From contig MNCI01003467.1 of the NCBI GenBank assembly GCA_015680685.1, forward strand, positions 361,025 through 425,024: a stretch of 64,000 nt of DNA, read 5' to 3'. Below, piece by piece: positions 37,371-49,509 of the stretch (its first letter is position 1; the number at the start of each line of letters is the position of its first letter). Origin of the DNA: Gnetum montanum. Taxonomy: Eukaryota; Streptophyta; Gnetopsida; Gnetales; Gnetaceae. The notes below the pieces were generated by a model. It made no database searches. It worked only from the letters and a program-made list of their open reading frames with translations, and was not told the origin of the DNA. Position numbers and translations under genes: made by a program.

Positions 37371-38397
37371 TAGGGATCATTGAACTTAGAAGAAAGGGAT
37401 GAATAACTTCCCCAAATCTTAATTTCTTGATACCAAGAGCACACTAATTTTAACATGGCTTCCCAACTTGGATTTTCCACACTCGAAGAATAGTTTGCAA
37501 GTACACATTTGGAATTTTTTTCCAAATTATGGTTGAAGGATCCACATCCTATACAATCTTCAAGCCTCACTCTGAAGTGCTATGCTACAACACCAACCAC
37601 TCAACCCTGCAATATTCCATCAGGCTTGGAATGTGGTTTCTAGGCTTCCACAACCATTACAATCTTAAGCTCTACTCCATGATGTTGTACTAAAACACCA
37701 ACAATTCAATCCCTTAGGATCTTGACAAGCTCCAACAAGATCAACCCCACAAGACAACAAAAGAGAACAATTACAAGGGATAGATGCAACTTAGTTTGTT
37801 GATCCTCGTACTTTGTGGTAGAGAATAATTTACAATGAAAAAATGATGATACAATGAAGAGAAACATAGATTACAATGATAAACAAATGATTTGATAATG
37901 ATTGTACACATGCTAGTACATTTTCCAATGCATATGATGTCTTCTTATAGTTGTCATGTTTCTAAATCCATCTTGGAATTAGTGCAATAGCTAGGCAATA
38001 GTCACCAATGATCATGGAATTTGTCTTCTTTGTGCCTAAGACATTTTTCTATATTTTCCTTCAATTATGGGAAGACGTCTTTGTTTGGGAAAGATGTCTT
38101 TCTAAAATCTTCATTTTGGAAGATGTCTTTTTCTAATGGAACACACCTTTCTGGAACTTGCCTTCATTCTATAAAGACATCTTTGCCTATGTTCACTCCA
38201 ATTCTACCAAGATGTCTACTATTTCCCAAAGGTTCAACTTCCTTTATCCTTTAAATTCATCGTTCCTTGCTCATGTTCATCAACCTTCCACAATCTTTCT
38301 TATCTTGATCCAAGTACTTGACATGTAAGCATAACTATCACACAAGCAACTTTGTTCTCCATTTTTCTTAACATTTTGACATACCAAAAGTTCCACA
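37371..38397 (-). repeat. Element D 3' LTR
   Basis: 1027 bases. The left edge is taken at TAGGGATCATTG because it aligns with TGGTCATTATTG of the other LTR; the right edge is TTCCACA before the PPT. Has five AGATGTCT/AGACATCT-type words at 38068-38222. Confidence 0.85.
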
Positions 38398-38412
38398 ATC
38401 TCCCCCTTTTTG
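38398..38412 (-). promoter_or_regulatory. Element D polypurine tract
   Basis: Minus strand AAAAAGGGGGAGAT immediately before the 3' LTR. Confidence 0.85.
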
Positions 38413-38429
38413 GTAATGTCCAAAACTTA

Positions 38430-40550
38430 AGAAAATGGGTTAGTTTAGTATGTAAAACACATTATCTACTTCTGCACATTTTTGAACATGACCGAAAAGG
38501 TTAACCAAAACTCCTCCTAAATAGATAAATAAAAATGTTTTTAATGTTTTCTTGTCACTTTTTATTTTTTGTTTTTATGAGGAGTAAGAAAGGAAAGAAT
38601 GAAAAGACTCATATGATAGGACAAAGTCCTATCCCCGTATCTTTCCATAAAGATGTCAACTAATGTTTATCTAGAGGTATGGTGAAGGCATCTGCTAGTT
38701 GACTCTTAGTTCCAATGAATTCTAGCCTTACATGACCACATTGTGTATGTTCCTATATGAAATTTTGGTGAATCTCAATCTATTTAGTACAAGAATGTTG
38801 AATGGGATTCCTTTTCATATTGATGGTGCTCTTGTTATCACAATAAATAAGTGTTGAATCTATGTTTACTCCTAAATCTTTGAGAGTTTCTTTTATCAAA
38901 AGTAATTAAGCATAATAACTTCTAGTACAAATATATTTAGCTTCTACTGTTGAGAGAGCAATAGAGGTTTTTCTCTTGGTTATCCAAGAGATAAAACTTC
39001 TTCATAAGAAGAAACAATTGCCACTAGTGCTATGGTGATCATCAAAACAACCTGCCCAATCTACATCACAATAACCAACAATATCAAGGGAGGAGTCCTT
39101 TGGATACCAAAGGCCAAAGTTAGTTGTACCTTTTAAATAGTGAGAAATACATTTAATAGCCTAGTTATGAGAATCTTTTGGGGCTGGCTGATATTTAGCA
39201 CATAATCCTACACTTAAAGCTATATCTGGTTAACTTGCAGTTAGATAAAGAAGACTACCAATCATTCCTCTATAAATCTTGTGATCAATAGGCTTGCCTT
39301 CATCATCCTTAACAAGTTTAGACTNTGACTACCAATCATTCCTCTATAAATCTTGTGATCAATAGGCTTGCCTTCATCATCCTTAACAAGTTTAGACTTT
39401 GTAGCCATTGAAGTACCTTTAACTTTAACATTATCCAAGCCATATTTAAGTAATAGATCTTTTACATATTTAGTTTGACATAAGATGGTTCCATCAATTG
39501 TTTAATAGATTTGAAACCCAAGAAAGTTCTTGAGTTCTCCCATCATTCTCATTTCAAATTTAAACAACATGAGATCAAAAAATTTCTTGCAAAGAATTTC
39601 ATTAGTGGCACCAAAAATAATATCATCAACATATATTTAAATAATTATAAAATCTTTATCTTCTCTTTTAAGAAATAATGTAACATTAGCTTTACCTCTT
39701 TCAAATCCATTTGACATGAGGTGTTGAGAAAGCCTTTAATACCAAGCTCTTAGAGCTTGTTTAAGACCATAGAATGCTTTCTTGAGCTTTTAGACATGAT
39801 CAATCTTGATGGGATTAATAAATCCTTCAAGTTGTTCAATGTAAAATTCTTCTTGTATGGTTTCATTTAAGAAGGCACTTTTGACATCCATTTGATAGAG
39901 CTTGATGTTGTTAATACTAGCATAGGCAAGAAGAAGTCTAATAGATTCATCAAAGTCTATCCCTTCTTGTTGGTTGTATCCTTTGGCAACCAATCTAGCC
40001 TTATTTTTAATGATGTTTCCATTATCATTGGTCTTGTTTTTAAAGATCCATTATTTTCCAATGGTAGGTTTATCAATGGGCCTAAGTGTTAACACCCATA
40101 CTTCATTTCTAGCAAATTAAATAAGTTCATCTTACATAGTTGAAGTCCATCCTTCCTCTTTTTTGGCTTCCTTGCAGGTTTTAGGTTCAAGTTGAGAGAG
40201 ATATGTGGAAAAGGCATGTATTTCTTTAATTTGGCTTCTCGTACAGATACAATCTTGAACTTCCCCAATTACATCATTCAGAGAGTGAGTTTTACAAAGT
40301 CTAGGCATTTTTGGTAAAGTGGGAGATATCTCTTGAACATCATCATTTTCTTCCTCTTCATGATCACTAGTAGTTTCTAAATGTTTGTAAACCTGCACTA
40401 AATTTGAGCTAGATAATTTTTGAATAGAAATAGCTTCATCATCATGTTGAGGATAAGTATTATCATTAACATCTATTTTAACATTTATAGTTTCCTCCAC
40501 TGTATTTGTTCTTTTGTTAAGCACTCTGTTGCTCTACAAACTAGAGAATC
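38430..40550 (-). pseudogene. Element D reverse transcriptase and RNase H
   Basis: [19 protein letters not shown] and [18 protein letters not shown] in the open piece 39790-39993, catalytic YVDDIIFG intact at 39610-39633. RNase H: VGYCDVDWAGCFDDHHSTSG at about 39010-39075. The open piece 40132-40524 is the region between INT and RT. A 72-base exact tandem duplication around the N at 39325 breaks the frame; this may be an assembly fault. Confidence 0.9.
39253..39398 (+). repeat. Exact 72-base tandem duplication around an N
   Basis: 39253-39324 and 39327-39398 are identical, separated by the two characters n and t. See findings. Confidence 0.95.
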
Positions 40551-40689
40551 TCCTAGGAAGATTCCTTCATCAGTTTTGGCATCAAACTTTCTCAAATTAT
40601 CCTTATCATTTACAATATAGCATTTTGAACCAAAAACATGAAAATAAGCTATTGAAGGTTTTTTGCTAATCGATAATTCATAAGCTATT

Positions 40690-41260
40690 GGAGACGTAAC
40701 AAGTGATGTTGATGGCTTCAGCCCAGAAGTGATGAGGAAGGCTTTAATCATTTAATATTATCCTTCCCATCTCATTTAATATTTTGTTCTTCCATTCAGC
40801 TACACTATTTTGTTGAGGAGTTCTTGTAGCAAAGAATTGATGTAGAATGCCATTCATTTGATAAAACTATTTAAATTTTGCATTTTTGAACTCACATCCA
40901 TTATCACTTCTGATAACCTTAATACCATATCCTTTTTCTTTCTTGATTTTATTACTAATTCTCAAAAAATAATCAAACACTGCATCTTTGTGATACAAAA
41001 ATGCAACCTAAGTAAAGCAAGAGTAATCATTAATAATGGTTAAAAAATATCTTCTCTTTCCTAAGTTGAGAGTTTGAATCGAACCAACCATATTGATATG
41101 AAGTAGATCTAAGGGATGAGCAGTAGAAATAAAATTTTTCCTACCAAATATTACCCTCATTTGTTTTCCTTTTTGACAAGCTCCACATGTATTTAAATTA
41201 AAATCCTTAAGCTTAGGGAGACCATGAACCATTTCTTTAAATACCAAGGTCTAGAGAATT
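40690..41260 (-). pseudogene. Element D integrase
   Basis: The zinc region ends CGACQKGKQ-like (CGACQKGKQM in 41008-41247). The first catalytic Asp position reads LLHINMVGS, where LLHMDLFGP is usual, so Asp is now Asn. The second, IRSDNGCEF, is kept (near 40895). TPQQNSVAEWKN and FWAEAINITCYVSN follow. Inactive as it stands. Confidence 0.88.
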
Positions 41261-41534
41261 TCCTTATTTATGTGGCCTAGCTTCCTATGTGAAAGACGTG
41301 TATCGTGTACACAACTTACTAGACACTTGGATTCAAGGTTAGCAGAATTTCCAAAAATAGTGATATACACATGTCCTTTTCTAGATCCTTCAATCACAAC
41401 ATTTCCAGTAGATAAATCTTGTATTTTACAAGTTTCTTTTGAGAAAATAACATTAAAATTTTAATCACAAAGTTGACTAATACTAAGAAGATTATGTTTT
41501 AATTCATGAATGAAAAACACTTTGTTCACAGTTG

Positions 41535-42060
41535 CTAATCCCTTGCCTTTTCTCCTATGGTACTAATACCTATTCTAGGTGCTTTCATATCATCTCTAAA
41601 AGTGATTGTACCACAATTTTGTACCTTGAAATGGGTGTAGGATTTGTCACCTGTCATGTGCCTTGAACACCCACTATCAATATACCATGTACTAGTGTTG
41701 TCATTTGAGAGAGTAACTTGAGCCATCAAATTCTTTTATAACTTTCCTTCTTTTTCTCTCCACACCTGCATGGTTTGCTTTCTAGGTTGGTTTTGCAAAG
41801 ACCAAGAGTGGTGATGCATTCTAAGATAACAAAAAGCTTGAATATGACCATGTTTACCACAAGAGAAGCATTTTAAATTTTTAGGAGACTTTCCAAACCT
41901 AGAAAAATGCTATTCATGATTTTTCAATTTCTCCATAGAGCTCTTGTTCACCTACTCAACCATTTTTGTCAGTTTTTGAACCTCAGCCCTAAGGTTTGAG
42001 TTTTTCTTTTTCAGATAAGAGCATTCATCATTAAGCACTTTGATTTTTATTTCCTTGGCA
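41535..42060 (-). pseudogene. Element D gag C-terminus and protease
   Basis: A short heptad-like stretch (ECSYLKKKNSNLRAEVQKL) precedes an intact CX2CX4HX4C zinc knuckle CFSCGKHGHIQAFC at 41829-41870. The protease follows with WYIDSGCSRHMTGD (DSG intact) near 41650-41695. The usual gag core of some 200 residues is absent between the PBS and this point. Confidence 0.88.
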
Positions 42061-42326
42061 TGTAAAGCATCTTTTATTTATGGCAACATATCTCATACCT
42101 ATCCTCAAAAGAAGTGTCATGTTGATAATAACAAGAATTGTCAACTTTACATGCATCTTTTTCTATCTTTCTATAAGGAAAGAAATGAGATACTTACCTT
42201 GTTAATAGATGTTACAAATGAATTGAGCATACTAGTTTATGACATACATTATGTTCCCTGTCCAAATATGTCTAATGTTGAGTATCCCTTTCATATTCAC
42301 TCTTGAAGATTGACGTAGAGTACCAA

Positions 42327-42338
42327 GCTCTAATACCA
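42327..42338 (-). other. Element D primer binding site (initiator tRNA-Met type)
   Basis: Minus strand TGGTATTAGAGC, one transition from the standard copia TGGTATCAGAGC, two bases from the LTR. Confidence 0.9.
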
Positions 42339-42340
42339 CT

Positions 42341-43434
42341 TGGTCATTATTGAACTTAGAAGGAGGGATGAATAAGTTCCCCAAATCTTAATTCCTTAAC
42401 ACAAAGAACACACTAATTTTTACATGGTTTCACAACTTGGCTAGTCCACACTCAAAGGGTAGTTCACAAGCACACCACTAGACTCTATTCCTTCCAAATT
42501 GTGGTCGAAGGGCCCACACCTTCTACAATCTCCAAGTCCCACTCTAAAGTGCTATGCTCCAACACTAGCCACTTAATCCTACAAGGTCTCATCAAGCTTG
42601 GAATGTGGTTTTTAGGCTTCCACAACCTTTACAATCCTAAGCTTTGCTTTGGAATGTTGTATCGCAACACCAACTTAATCTTGCAAGATCTAGACAAGCT
42701 CAAGCAAGATCAACCTTGCATGACAACAAAAGAGAACAATTACAAGGGATAGATGCAACTTAGTTTGTTGATGCTTATGCTTTGAGGTATAGCATGCTTT
42801 ACAATGAAAAAATGATGATACAATGAAGAGCAACAAAGATTACAATGATAAACAAATGATTTAACAATGATTGTACACAAGCTAGCACATTTTCCAATGC
42901 ATATGATGTTTTCTTATAGCTATCATGTTTCTAAATCCATCTTGGAACTAGTGCAATGACTAGGCGACAATCACCAATGGTTATGAAAGACATCTTATTC
43001 GTGCTTGAGATGTCTTTCTGTATTTGCCTTAAATTATGAGAAGACATCTTTGTTTGGGAAAGACATCTTTCTGAAATCTTCATTCTAGAAGACATCTTTG
43101 TCTAATGAAAGACATCTTTATGGAACTAGACATCATTCTATAAAGACATCTTTTCCTAGTGGAAGATGTCTCTACCTGATGAAAGACATTTGTTGTTTCT
43201 TGAAGATGTCTTTTCCTATGTTCACTCCAATTCTACCGAGACATCTACTATTTCCCAAAGATGTCTTTCTATAGCTTCCTTTGTCTTTTGAATTCATCGT
43301 TCCTTATTCATGTTCATCAACCTTCTACAATCTTTCTTGTCTTGATCCAAGTAATTGGCATGTAAGCATAAAAATCACATAAGAAACTTTTTTCTTCATT
43401 TTTCTTAAAGGTTTGACATATCAAAAGGCCCACA
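42341..43434 (-). repeat. Element D 5' LTR with motif array
   Basis: 1094 bases. The U3 part (42986-43272) contains about 13 copies of AGACATCT or its reverse complement AGATGTCT, many as AAAGACATCTTT. The other LTR has about five, which explains part of the length difference. Confidence 0.88.
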
Positions 43435-43484
43435 CGTAGCTTCAATTTACATGATTTTCAAACCCTCTTAATCACGAAGTAACC

Positions 43485-43503
43485 AACTTAGTTATGGGGG
43501 AGA
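43485..43503 (+). promoter_or_regulatory. Second internal PPT-like box of element C, upstream of ORF-X
   Basis: AACTTAGTTATGGGGGAGA, about 410 bases before the ORF-X start. Counterpart of 29671-29693 in B. The stretch 43435-43915 around it is non-coding leader. Confidence 0.55.
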
Positions 43504-43915
43504 GTATCACATGTAGAAAAGCTAAATTGAGCCAAACTTTTCTAATGTTTGAAGAGAATATCAAGGGAAAAATAGGAGAAATTATGCATATTTTAATCAA
43601 TTAATTAAATAAAAGCTAATGAACCTAACTGATTATCCTAGCTAACCATCCAATAACATAATAATCAAGAAAGAATAATGATTAGAAATCTTAATAATTA
43701 AAATAATAATAAATAAGGGTTTATTTTTGATTTTTTCTAACTCTGCAATCATAATAAGAGCTATAAATAATAATAAAGATAAAATTTTGAACAAAACCAA
43801 GGATCTATGAAAGAAATATGAACTACTAGAAAACTATTTAAATCCTTGCATAAGCTTAAGTAAATATTTGATGATTACAAATGGCTCTCAAAAGATCCAT
43901 ATAAGGAGGATCTTC

Positions 43916-46643
43916 ATAGCATGGAAGTAAAAGACCAAGGAATCAAGGTAGAGGACAAGGTAGAGAATAAACACCATAAGTAGATCAAGACACCCAATCC
44001 TTCAACATTCACCAACAAACCCTGCTACATAATAATCTATATAAGCTAAGGCTAAAGTACCACAAATTCTTCAGAAAGGATCGCATCTCATGCTATTAGT
44101 ACAATGCCTCTAGGCTATTCAAGAGTAGTTCATAATGTTCATAGTACTTGTAAAACTAAATTTTGGAACATTCATGGACTTTTCTCCCAAGAGCATCCAA
44201 ACCCAACTCCAAGCCTCTCCTTGATGACCAACTCTATCATGTAATGGTGAATGGTACATAGAAGAAGTATACCAATTCTGGAAGAATAAACAAGATGATG
44301 CTACCATTAAGATCAAAGGAGTGTCGATGTCTTACTTTGTTGAAGCCATTGCAAAGGAACTTAATATTTCAAATGTTAGAGTGAATGTAGCAAAGATATC
44401 CACTAGATCTAACACTATTGCAAAGAAGCCATGGTTTCATAAAGCATATGAAAAAGAGAATAAGAAGTACAATCAATTAATTGCTAAGGAGAATATCTAT
44501 TTCAAGATTAGAAGCTACCATCTATTCCCTACCAAAAGGCTCAACAAAATTTTCACCTATGCTGCCAGAGGAAGTGTAATTCTCATGGGGAAATTCAATG
44601 CTAATATAGCATATCTACTCTTTCTAGAAATACAAAGAAAGTTTGAAGAGAAGAAGTCAGGGAAACTCACATTGTCATTTCCTTAGCTCATTAAAAATTT
44701 ATTCAAATAAGCAAGGATTCTAAAATTTTCAAATGATGTTCTAAGGAAAGCCCAGAATGCATAAGATGTCCAAATCAATGCCATAAAAAAAGATCAATTG
44801 GAGAAGCCAATAGGCATTGAGGGACTAACAAGATCCATGCCAACAAGTAACATCTCAACAACTAAAAAATAACAAGAAAGACCTAGTGGGTCAACACATA
44901 CTAGTGACAAACTTGAATAGAGTGTTGCACATGCACAATAAGATTATAGACCTTCCATGATCCACTTGTATCAAAACATACAAATAATTAGTTGTAATAT
45001 AAGTGAAGGTTCCACATTGTACATAGTCATAGATAACTCCATAAGGCCTATGATATCAATAAGACATGCCAGTGGATAGGCATCTCTATAGTTAAGAAGG
45101 GACAATGATTGAACACAATAAAATTTAGGAAATGCTACATCTTTTCAAGTGATGCTAGAAACTAGACAAGGAGCCATAGTAGTGGTAATGCAATATCAAG
45201 ATGTAGTAGGAGTAGTAGAAGTAATCACTGATCACATTAAAGAATCCTTTAGTGTTTCCATTGTGCCACTAGTAGATATTACAAGAATGAGAAATGTTGA
45301 AATACTAGCTAGTATGTCCATGAACCTAGCAGAACACAAAGATGTCCTTGATCAACTACTGTAGACAAGACAAGTAATGCAAAATCTCTTCGATATCCCA
45401 AGGAATATCATTGTAGTCTAGTCTGATTTAATTATAACAAAGTTGAAGTTGGTCATAGTAGATACAAGGTTAGAGCATACAAAAAATGAAGTGCAAAGGT
45501 TGCAAGTTTAGTTAGCAACCCTAAAAGAAGAAAGGAGAGCCTTTGCACAATATATAGCCCCAAACTAGCTAGATGTATTTAGAACAGAATAGGTGAGGTA
45601 GCTCATAGCAAGGAATATTCAAGTAGAGATACAGAAAGAAAAGTTTGTGTGAAATACATTAGTGGTAGATGCACAAATATATGCACATGCTAAAGTCATG
45701 ACTACCTTAGAAGAAGAAAATAAGAAACTTAATGCTAATAATACAAAGTTGATAGACATTGAAAAGTAGAAAAATGTTCTTAAAGAAAACATTTATTAAT
45801 TACTAGAACAATTCATTAGAGTCAACTAGGACATGAATAAATTAACCAGAGAAAACCAAACCCTATCAATGAAAGAGGTCCATACTATTCATCACATCAG
45901 CAATTAAAATTAGCACATGGTAGAATGAGACAAAGAAACATGAATGGCTCAAAGAAAACATCAAAGACTAGGTGGACATGTACTAGAAAATCAACAAAAA
46001 AATCCATATAGCAAAGGCCAAAATTAGTTATATTACAGCACAAGAACTTGATTAGCAACCAATTCTAGATAGCCAAGCCCATATACACTAGGCTAAAGTA
46101 AATAATAAAGATCTACAAATCAAGGATCTTACAAAGTACATAGGATTACCACACCTTCGGTATACTAATCTAGCCATGTTAATAGCAGGTAGACTAAGAA
46201 ATGAACTAGAGAAACAAGTGGCTATCATGTATGCATTGTACAAAAAGGAGTTTGTAGATAGAAAAGATTATCAATAGAAACTACATGTTGCAAATTCTAA
46301 ACTTAAAATAGTAAAAGCTAGCTACCAAGATCAAAAAGATGTAGCAGCAAGCCCAACCTACAAAATTACTATATATCAAGAACTAAGAAAGGTGGTCAAG
46401 ATGTTTGAAGAAGAAAGAAGGTAATTTGTAGTTTAGTACATGAAAGTTAATAAGATGTTTCCACAACTACACTATCCATGGAAAGTATTGATGCCATCAA
46501 ACATCACAGAATTTACATGGATGGTACATAATCCCAGGTCAAGGAAAGAGAAGCTTTGGGTACTTCTTAACTATTACTAAATTTAGAAGCCCGATGTCAA
46601 AGGAAAGAAGCCAATGGAGAAGCCACCACCACCAGAAACTTAA
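43916..46643 (+). pseudogene. ORF-X of element C
   Basis: About 910 codons, sense strand, between spacer and PPT. The start codon is now ATA (ATAGCATGGAAG), placed by alignment with B and in frame with the open piece 44321-44686. N-terminal domain: KLNFGTFMDFSPKSIQTQLQ, GEWYIEEVYQFWKNK, VSMSYFVEAIAKELNISN, NIYFKIRSYHLFPTKRLNK, TYAARGSVILMGKFNAN, LIKNLFK. The coiled-coil part (about 45360-45900) is collinear with B: QNLFDIPRNII against TSLFDIPQDVI, AQIYAHAKVMTTLEEENKKL against AQTYAHAKTLKALQEENKFL. The C-terminus is KGKKPMEKPPPPET. Many TAG/TAA stops and at least one indel after 45900. Role unknown; no env-like membrane features. Confidence 0.8.
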
Positions 46644-46870
46644 AGACTATATCAGCCTCTTTCATTTTTTATTTTTTATTTTTTTTTAATTTTTTATTAA
46701 TTGTGTCTATCATACTATGCATGATAATTTTATAAAACACCACTTAGACCACAATGCAACATTTAGAGTCAAGTAGTCATGTATTTAAGTAATTATATCA
46801 AAGGCTAAGTATACCTTCTAATTTTATGAGGAACACTATCCTCCGTTTGTTTTAACTTGAGGAAAAGTTT

Positions 46871-46889
46871 CCAGTTAGTCATGGGGGTA
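46871..46889 (+). promoter_or_regulatory. Element C polypurine tract
   Basis: CCAGTTAGTCATGGGGGTA abuts the TGATAAAATC start of the 3' LTR; preceded by TTGAGGAAAAGTTT as in A and B. Confidence 0.85.
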
Positions 46890-47794
46890 TGATAAAATCT
46901 AGTTTTAATTAGTCACAATATTGTATCTATCATATCACATCTACAACATCATATCTATGAAATTTTACCTCTACATATGTCATTATTGATGCAATGTAGT
47001 GGATCCTGTTCATCCCTATAAATACCAACACTTGGTTGTACCAACAAAGAACTTTCATTCCACTTTTAACAAAACTCTTATAGTTTCTTTTTGTAGTTTA
47101 CACTTAGTGATAGAGTGAATGCCTACAATGTGGTGTTGAATAGTTGAATGAAATCTTTATTCAAGTGGATTGTACTTGAGAATAGTTCATGAAGAGTAAT
47201 AAAGATCAAGATTATTTACCACCATTGCAACATCCATTTAGTTTCTTTGTTTTGCTTATCTAATTTCTTTATTTAGTTTAATTTTCATTTCTTTAATATT
47301 CTTACTTTAGTTTTATCTTTTACATTTCTGAAGCACTTTACTTTTTCCATGTTCATTAGTAGGATGAAATGAGTATGACTGGTTTCAAGAAAATGAGTGT
47401 AATCATTTGGTAATCCGAATAGTGTTATTACTTAGTTCACCCAATAGCATAACACTTAGTAATCTAGTAATAGTTACATAAGTCCAAGACATGGATCATA
47501 AGCTAGGAATGGCTGCACATCACCATGTCATCACTTAGATTTAGACTTTATTCTCACTTTCATTATGTTTGCACTTAGGAGTAACATGAGCCAACAACAT
47601 CAAGATATCATATGCCTCACTTAGAGTTAAACCATACACTTGTACTTCACTAACTCAAAGTGCAAAAACAATAATCACAAACCAATCATCAACTTCTAGT
47701 ATACTTACATTGTCCATCCACAGATTATGATATGGTCGCATGTGTGCCTTCATGACTTGTATGGTACAATGTCGGGATACCTAGCTGCTCATCA
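46890..47794 (+). repeat. Element C 3' LTR
   Basis: 905 bases ending GCTGCTCATCA. Pairs with 19402-20300. TATAAATA box near 47018. Confidence 0.85.
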
Positions 47795-48149
47795 TTATAT
47801 TTGACATTTACCATGACATATGAAAATGAAATGTCATATTTGATATCAAAACAAACCATGATCCAAGGCCCAATCAACTTAAGAAATTACTAAAATCCAT
47901 AATGAACCATGGAGCCATCACCTAGGAAGAGTCATGGACCATTACCAAATGCATCTGACATATTTGACATGATCCAAATAAGCAAAAAGTTATCCTTCTA
48001 TTGATTTTTCATAGACAATGTAGTACAATACCACACATCTACAAGAGGACCATGAATGTGCATCAAGTACAAAATAGATCTTAGAAATCAACAAGATTCT
48101 TTCATAGATATTAGCAACTAGAAGATTCGATTATTTCTCAACAAGATAC
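47795..48149. other. Unassigned sequence right of element C
   Basis: No supported gene or repeat boundary seen. Confidence 0.3.
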
Positions 48150-48720
48150 ATCAACTGCAAGAGACATTGGTAAGATAAGAATACACTGGTCCAGTAACTC
48201 TTATCCATCTTGTAGCAATGCTAGAATGTTAATTGATTAAGGACATTATTAAGTTCATCATAGAAGGTTAGTAACCATAGCCTGAGTTGATCTTGTCTTA
48301 TTTGAAACTTAGCATCCTCAGCACCTAACCCCTATAACTTGGCATTACTCACCTTACCTAACTCTTGTAAATACATTGGTAAGTTTAAGGAGGTCAACCT
48401 AGCCATAATATGATTTCATTCCTACTTAATCAACAAGGATTATTACCATGAGATCCATAGGAAAACCAATACTTGATGAGTGATGTTGTCATAATCTTCT
48501 CCTTAGTACCTCGTTATGGTATAGGCATGATGTGAGAGGATAGGCCTACAACATTTGTAAAATTGTAAGATGTATGTGTCATATTCTTATTGAAGAGTTA
48601 GTATATCATTTATAGTTAAAAGTAACTCATATTAGAAGTCCTCAAGTTGCCCATACATCAGCCTAGTAATGTCAATTTGGGAACATAAGGTATTTTGACC
48701 CTCTCAATTCTTGAAAATCT
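48150..48720 (-). pseudogene. Degenerate coding remnant of unknown family
   Basis: The minus strand gives protein-like text over two adjoining stretches: QIDITRLMYGQLEDF and EYDTYILQFYKCC (about 48510-48690), then LGAEDAKFQIRQDQLRLWLL and FYDELNNVLNQLTF (about 48200-48330), broken by stops of the TAG/TAA kind. I do not recognise the family; a retroelement gag or accessory protein is possible. Confidence 0.4.
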
Positions 48721-48844
48721 AACTTATTTTTTAGACCCTAAAATCATTCCTAATGCATAATGCATGTTGCAACGATTCTAATATATCATTATTTAAAGTA
48801 TCTTATTCGGCATGCTTAGGTAGAACAAAAAACTCAATGTCAAA

Positions 48845-48925
48845 AGTAGAGCCTAGGATTGAACTCCTAACATCTAAGTTGTTAAACATAACTCTTAACC
48901 CCTGCTACATTAGCCACAAGAACAA
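48845..48925 (-). ncRNA. tRNA-like sequence with pol III A and B boxes (possible SINE head)
   Basis: On the minus strand TAGCAGGGGTTAAGAG resembles an A box and AGTTCAATCCTAGG a B box, about 30 bases apart as in tRNA genes. The arms do not fold into a full cloverleaf by eye, so a tRNA-derived SINE or tRNA pseudogene is more likely than a working tRNA. Confidence 0.35.
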
Positions 48926-48954
48926 ATTTGCCAAATGTTTATAAATAAACATGA

Positions 48955-49060
48955 TTACATACATACATACAAATTATATAATAGATAAAAATAAAATAAA
49001 ATAATTAAAGAAACATAATAAATAAATAAAATAATATTTTAAAAATATTACAAGGAACCA
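48955..49060 (+). repeat. Low-complexity (ACAT)n and (AAAT)n tract
   Basis: ACATACATACATAC followed by AATAAATAAATAAAATAA-type sequence. Confidence 0.85.
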
Positions 49061-49509
49061 TGAGGCCTACGTAGCCCCATACAACATCATGCTAGCCCAT
49101 TAAGGATCATGCAGGCCCATTTAGGGCTATGCAGCCTAGGGCAAAGCAACACCCCATAATGGACACCCTTCATTTACCATTGTCCTACTACTGTGCTACC
49201 TTCCTCATCGTAGCCATCTTTTCTATCTTTCGTTGCTATCCATCTTTTACCTTCCACCACTGCGCATCATCGGTGGTGCTTCCACATGTCGCCACCACAC
49301 AAACCCTCACACACACACCACCGCTACACAAACCCTCACCCATGTCATCACTTTTGTGCTCTATCTACCTTTATCATGTCATCCTCCACATTTTGCACCA
49401 ATTTCTTCACTTACATGCATGTCATCATGCACATTATTTTTTTTCACTACCTATGCCTTCATCAAAGTCACCTTCACCTTCGTAATTGCTGAAAATCCCA
49501 TCAAAAACT
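49061..49509. other. CT/CA-rich low-complexity sequence
   Basis: Contains short repeated GCCCATTTAGG-like words (49070-49135) and ACACACACC at 49308. The three overlapping + ORFs at 49129-49529 are His/Pro/Ser-rich readings of this composition, with no known motif. Confidence 0.5.

Larger units (their letters stand above)
37371..43434 (-). mobile_element. Element D: Ty1/copia retrotransposon
   Basis: LTRs 37371-38397 and 42341-43434. PBS complementary to initiator tRNA-Met at 42327-42338 and a PPT at 38398-38412 give minus-strand orientation. Domain order zinc knuckle, PR, INT, RT, RH is that of copia. Most of the N-terminal gag is missing. Possible target duplication catac (37366-37370) and cgtag (43435-43439), only 3 of 5. 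It inserted into the spacer of C. Confidence 0.9.
19402..47794 (+). mobile_element. Element C: Athila-like gypsy element with ORF-X, split by nested B and D
   Basis: The outer LTRs at 19402-20300 and 46890-47794 are homologous over their length. Flanks gtata (19397-19401) and ttata (47795-47799) form a 4/5 target duplication. Order on +: LTR, PBS, gag, PR, RT, RH, INT (interrupted by B), spacer (interrupted by D), ORF-X, PPT, LTR. Without B and D it would be about 13 kb. It must be older than B and D, which sit inside it. Confidence 0.85.

Noticed and set aside
37366-43439. A clean target-site duplication for copia D
   Set aside because: catac and cgtag agree at only 3 of 5 bases, so the duplication is not claimed as firm.
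48845-48925. A functional tRNA gene
   Set aside because: Only the A- and B-box words are convincing; acceptor and anticodon stems do not pair well by eye.
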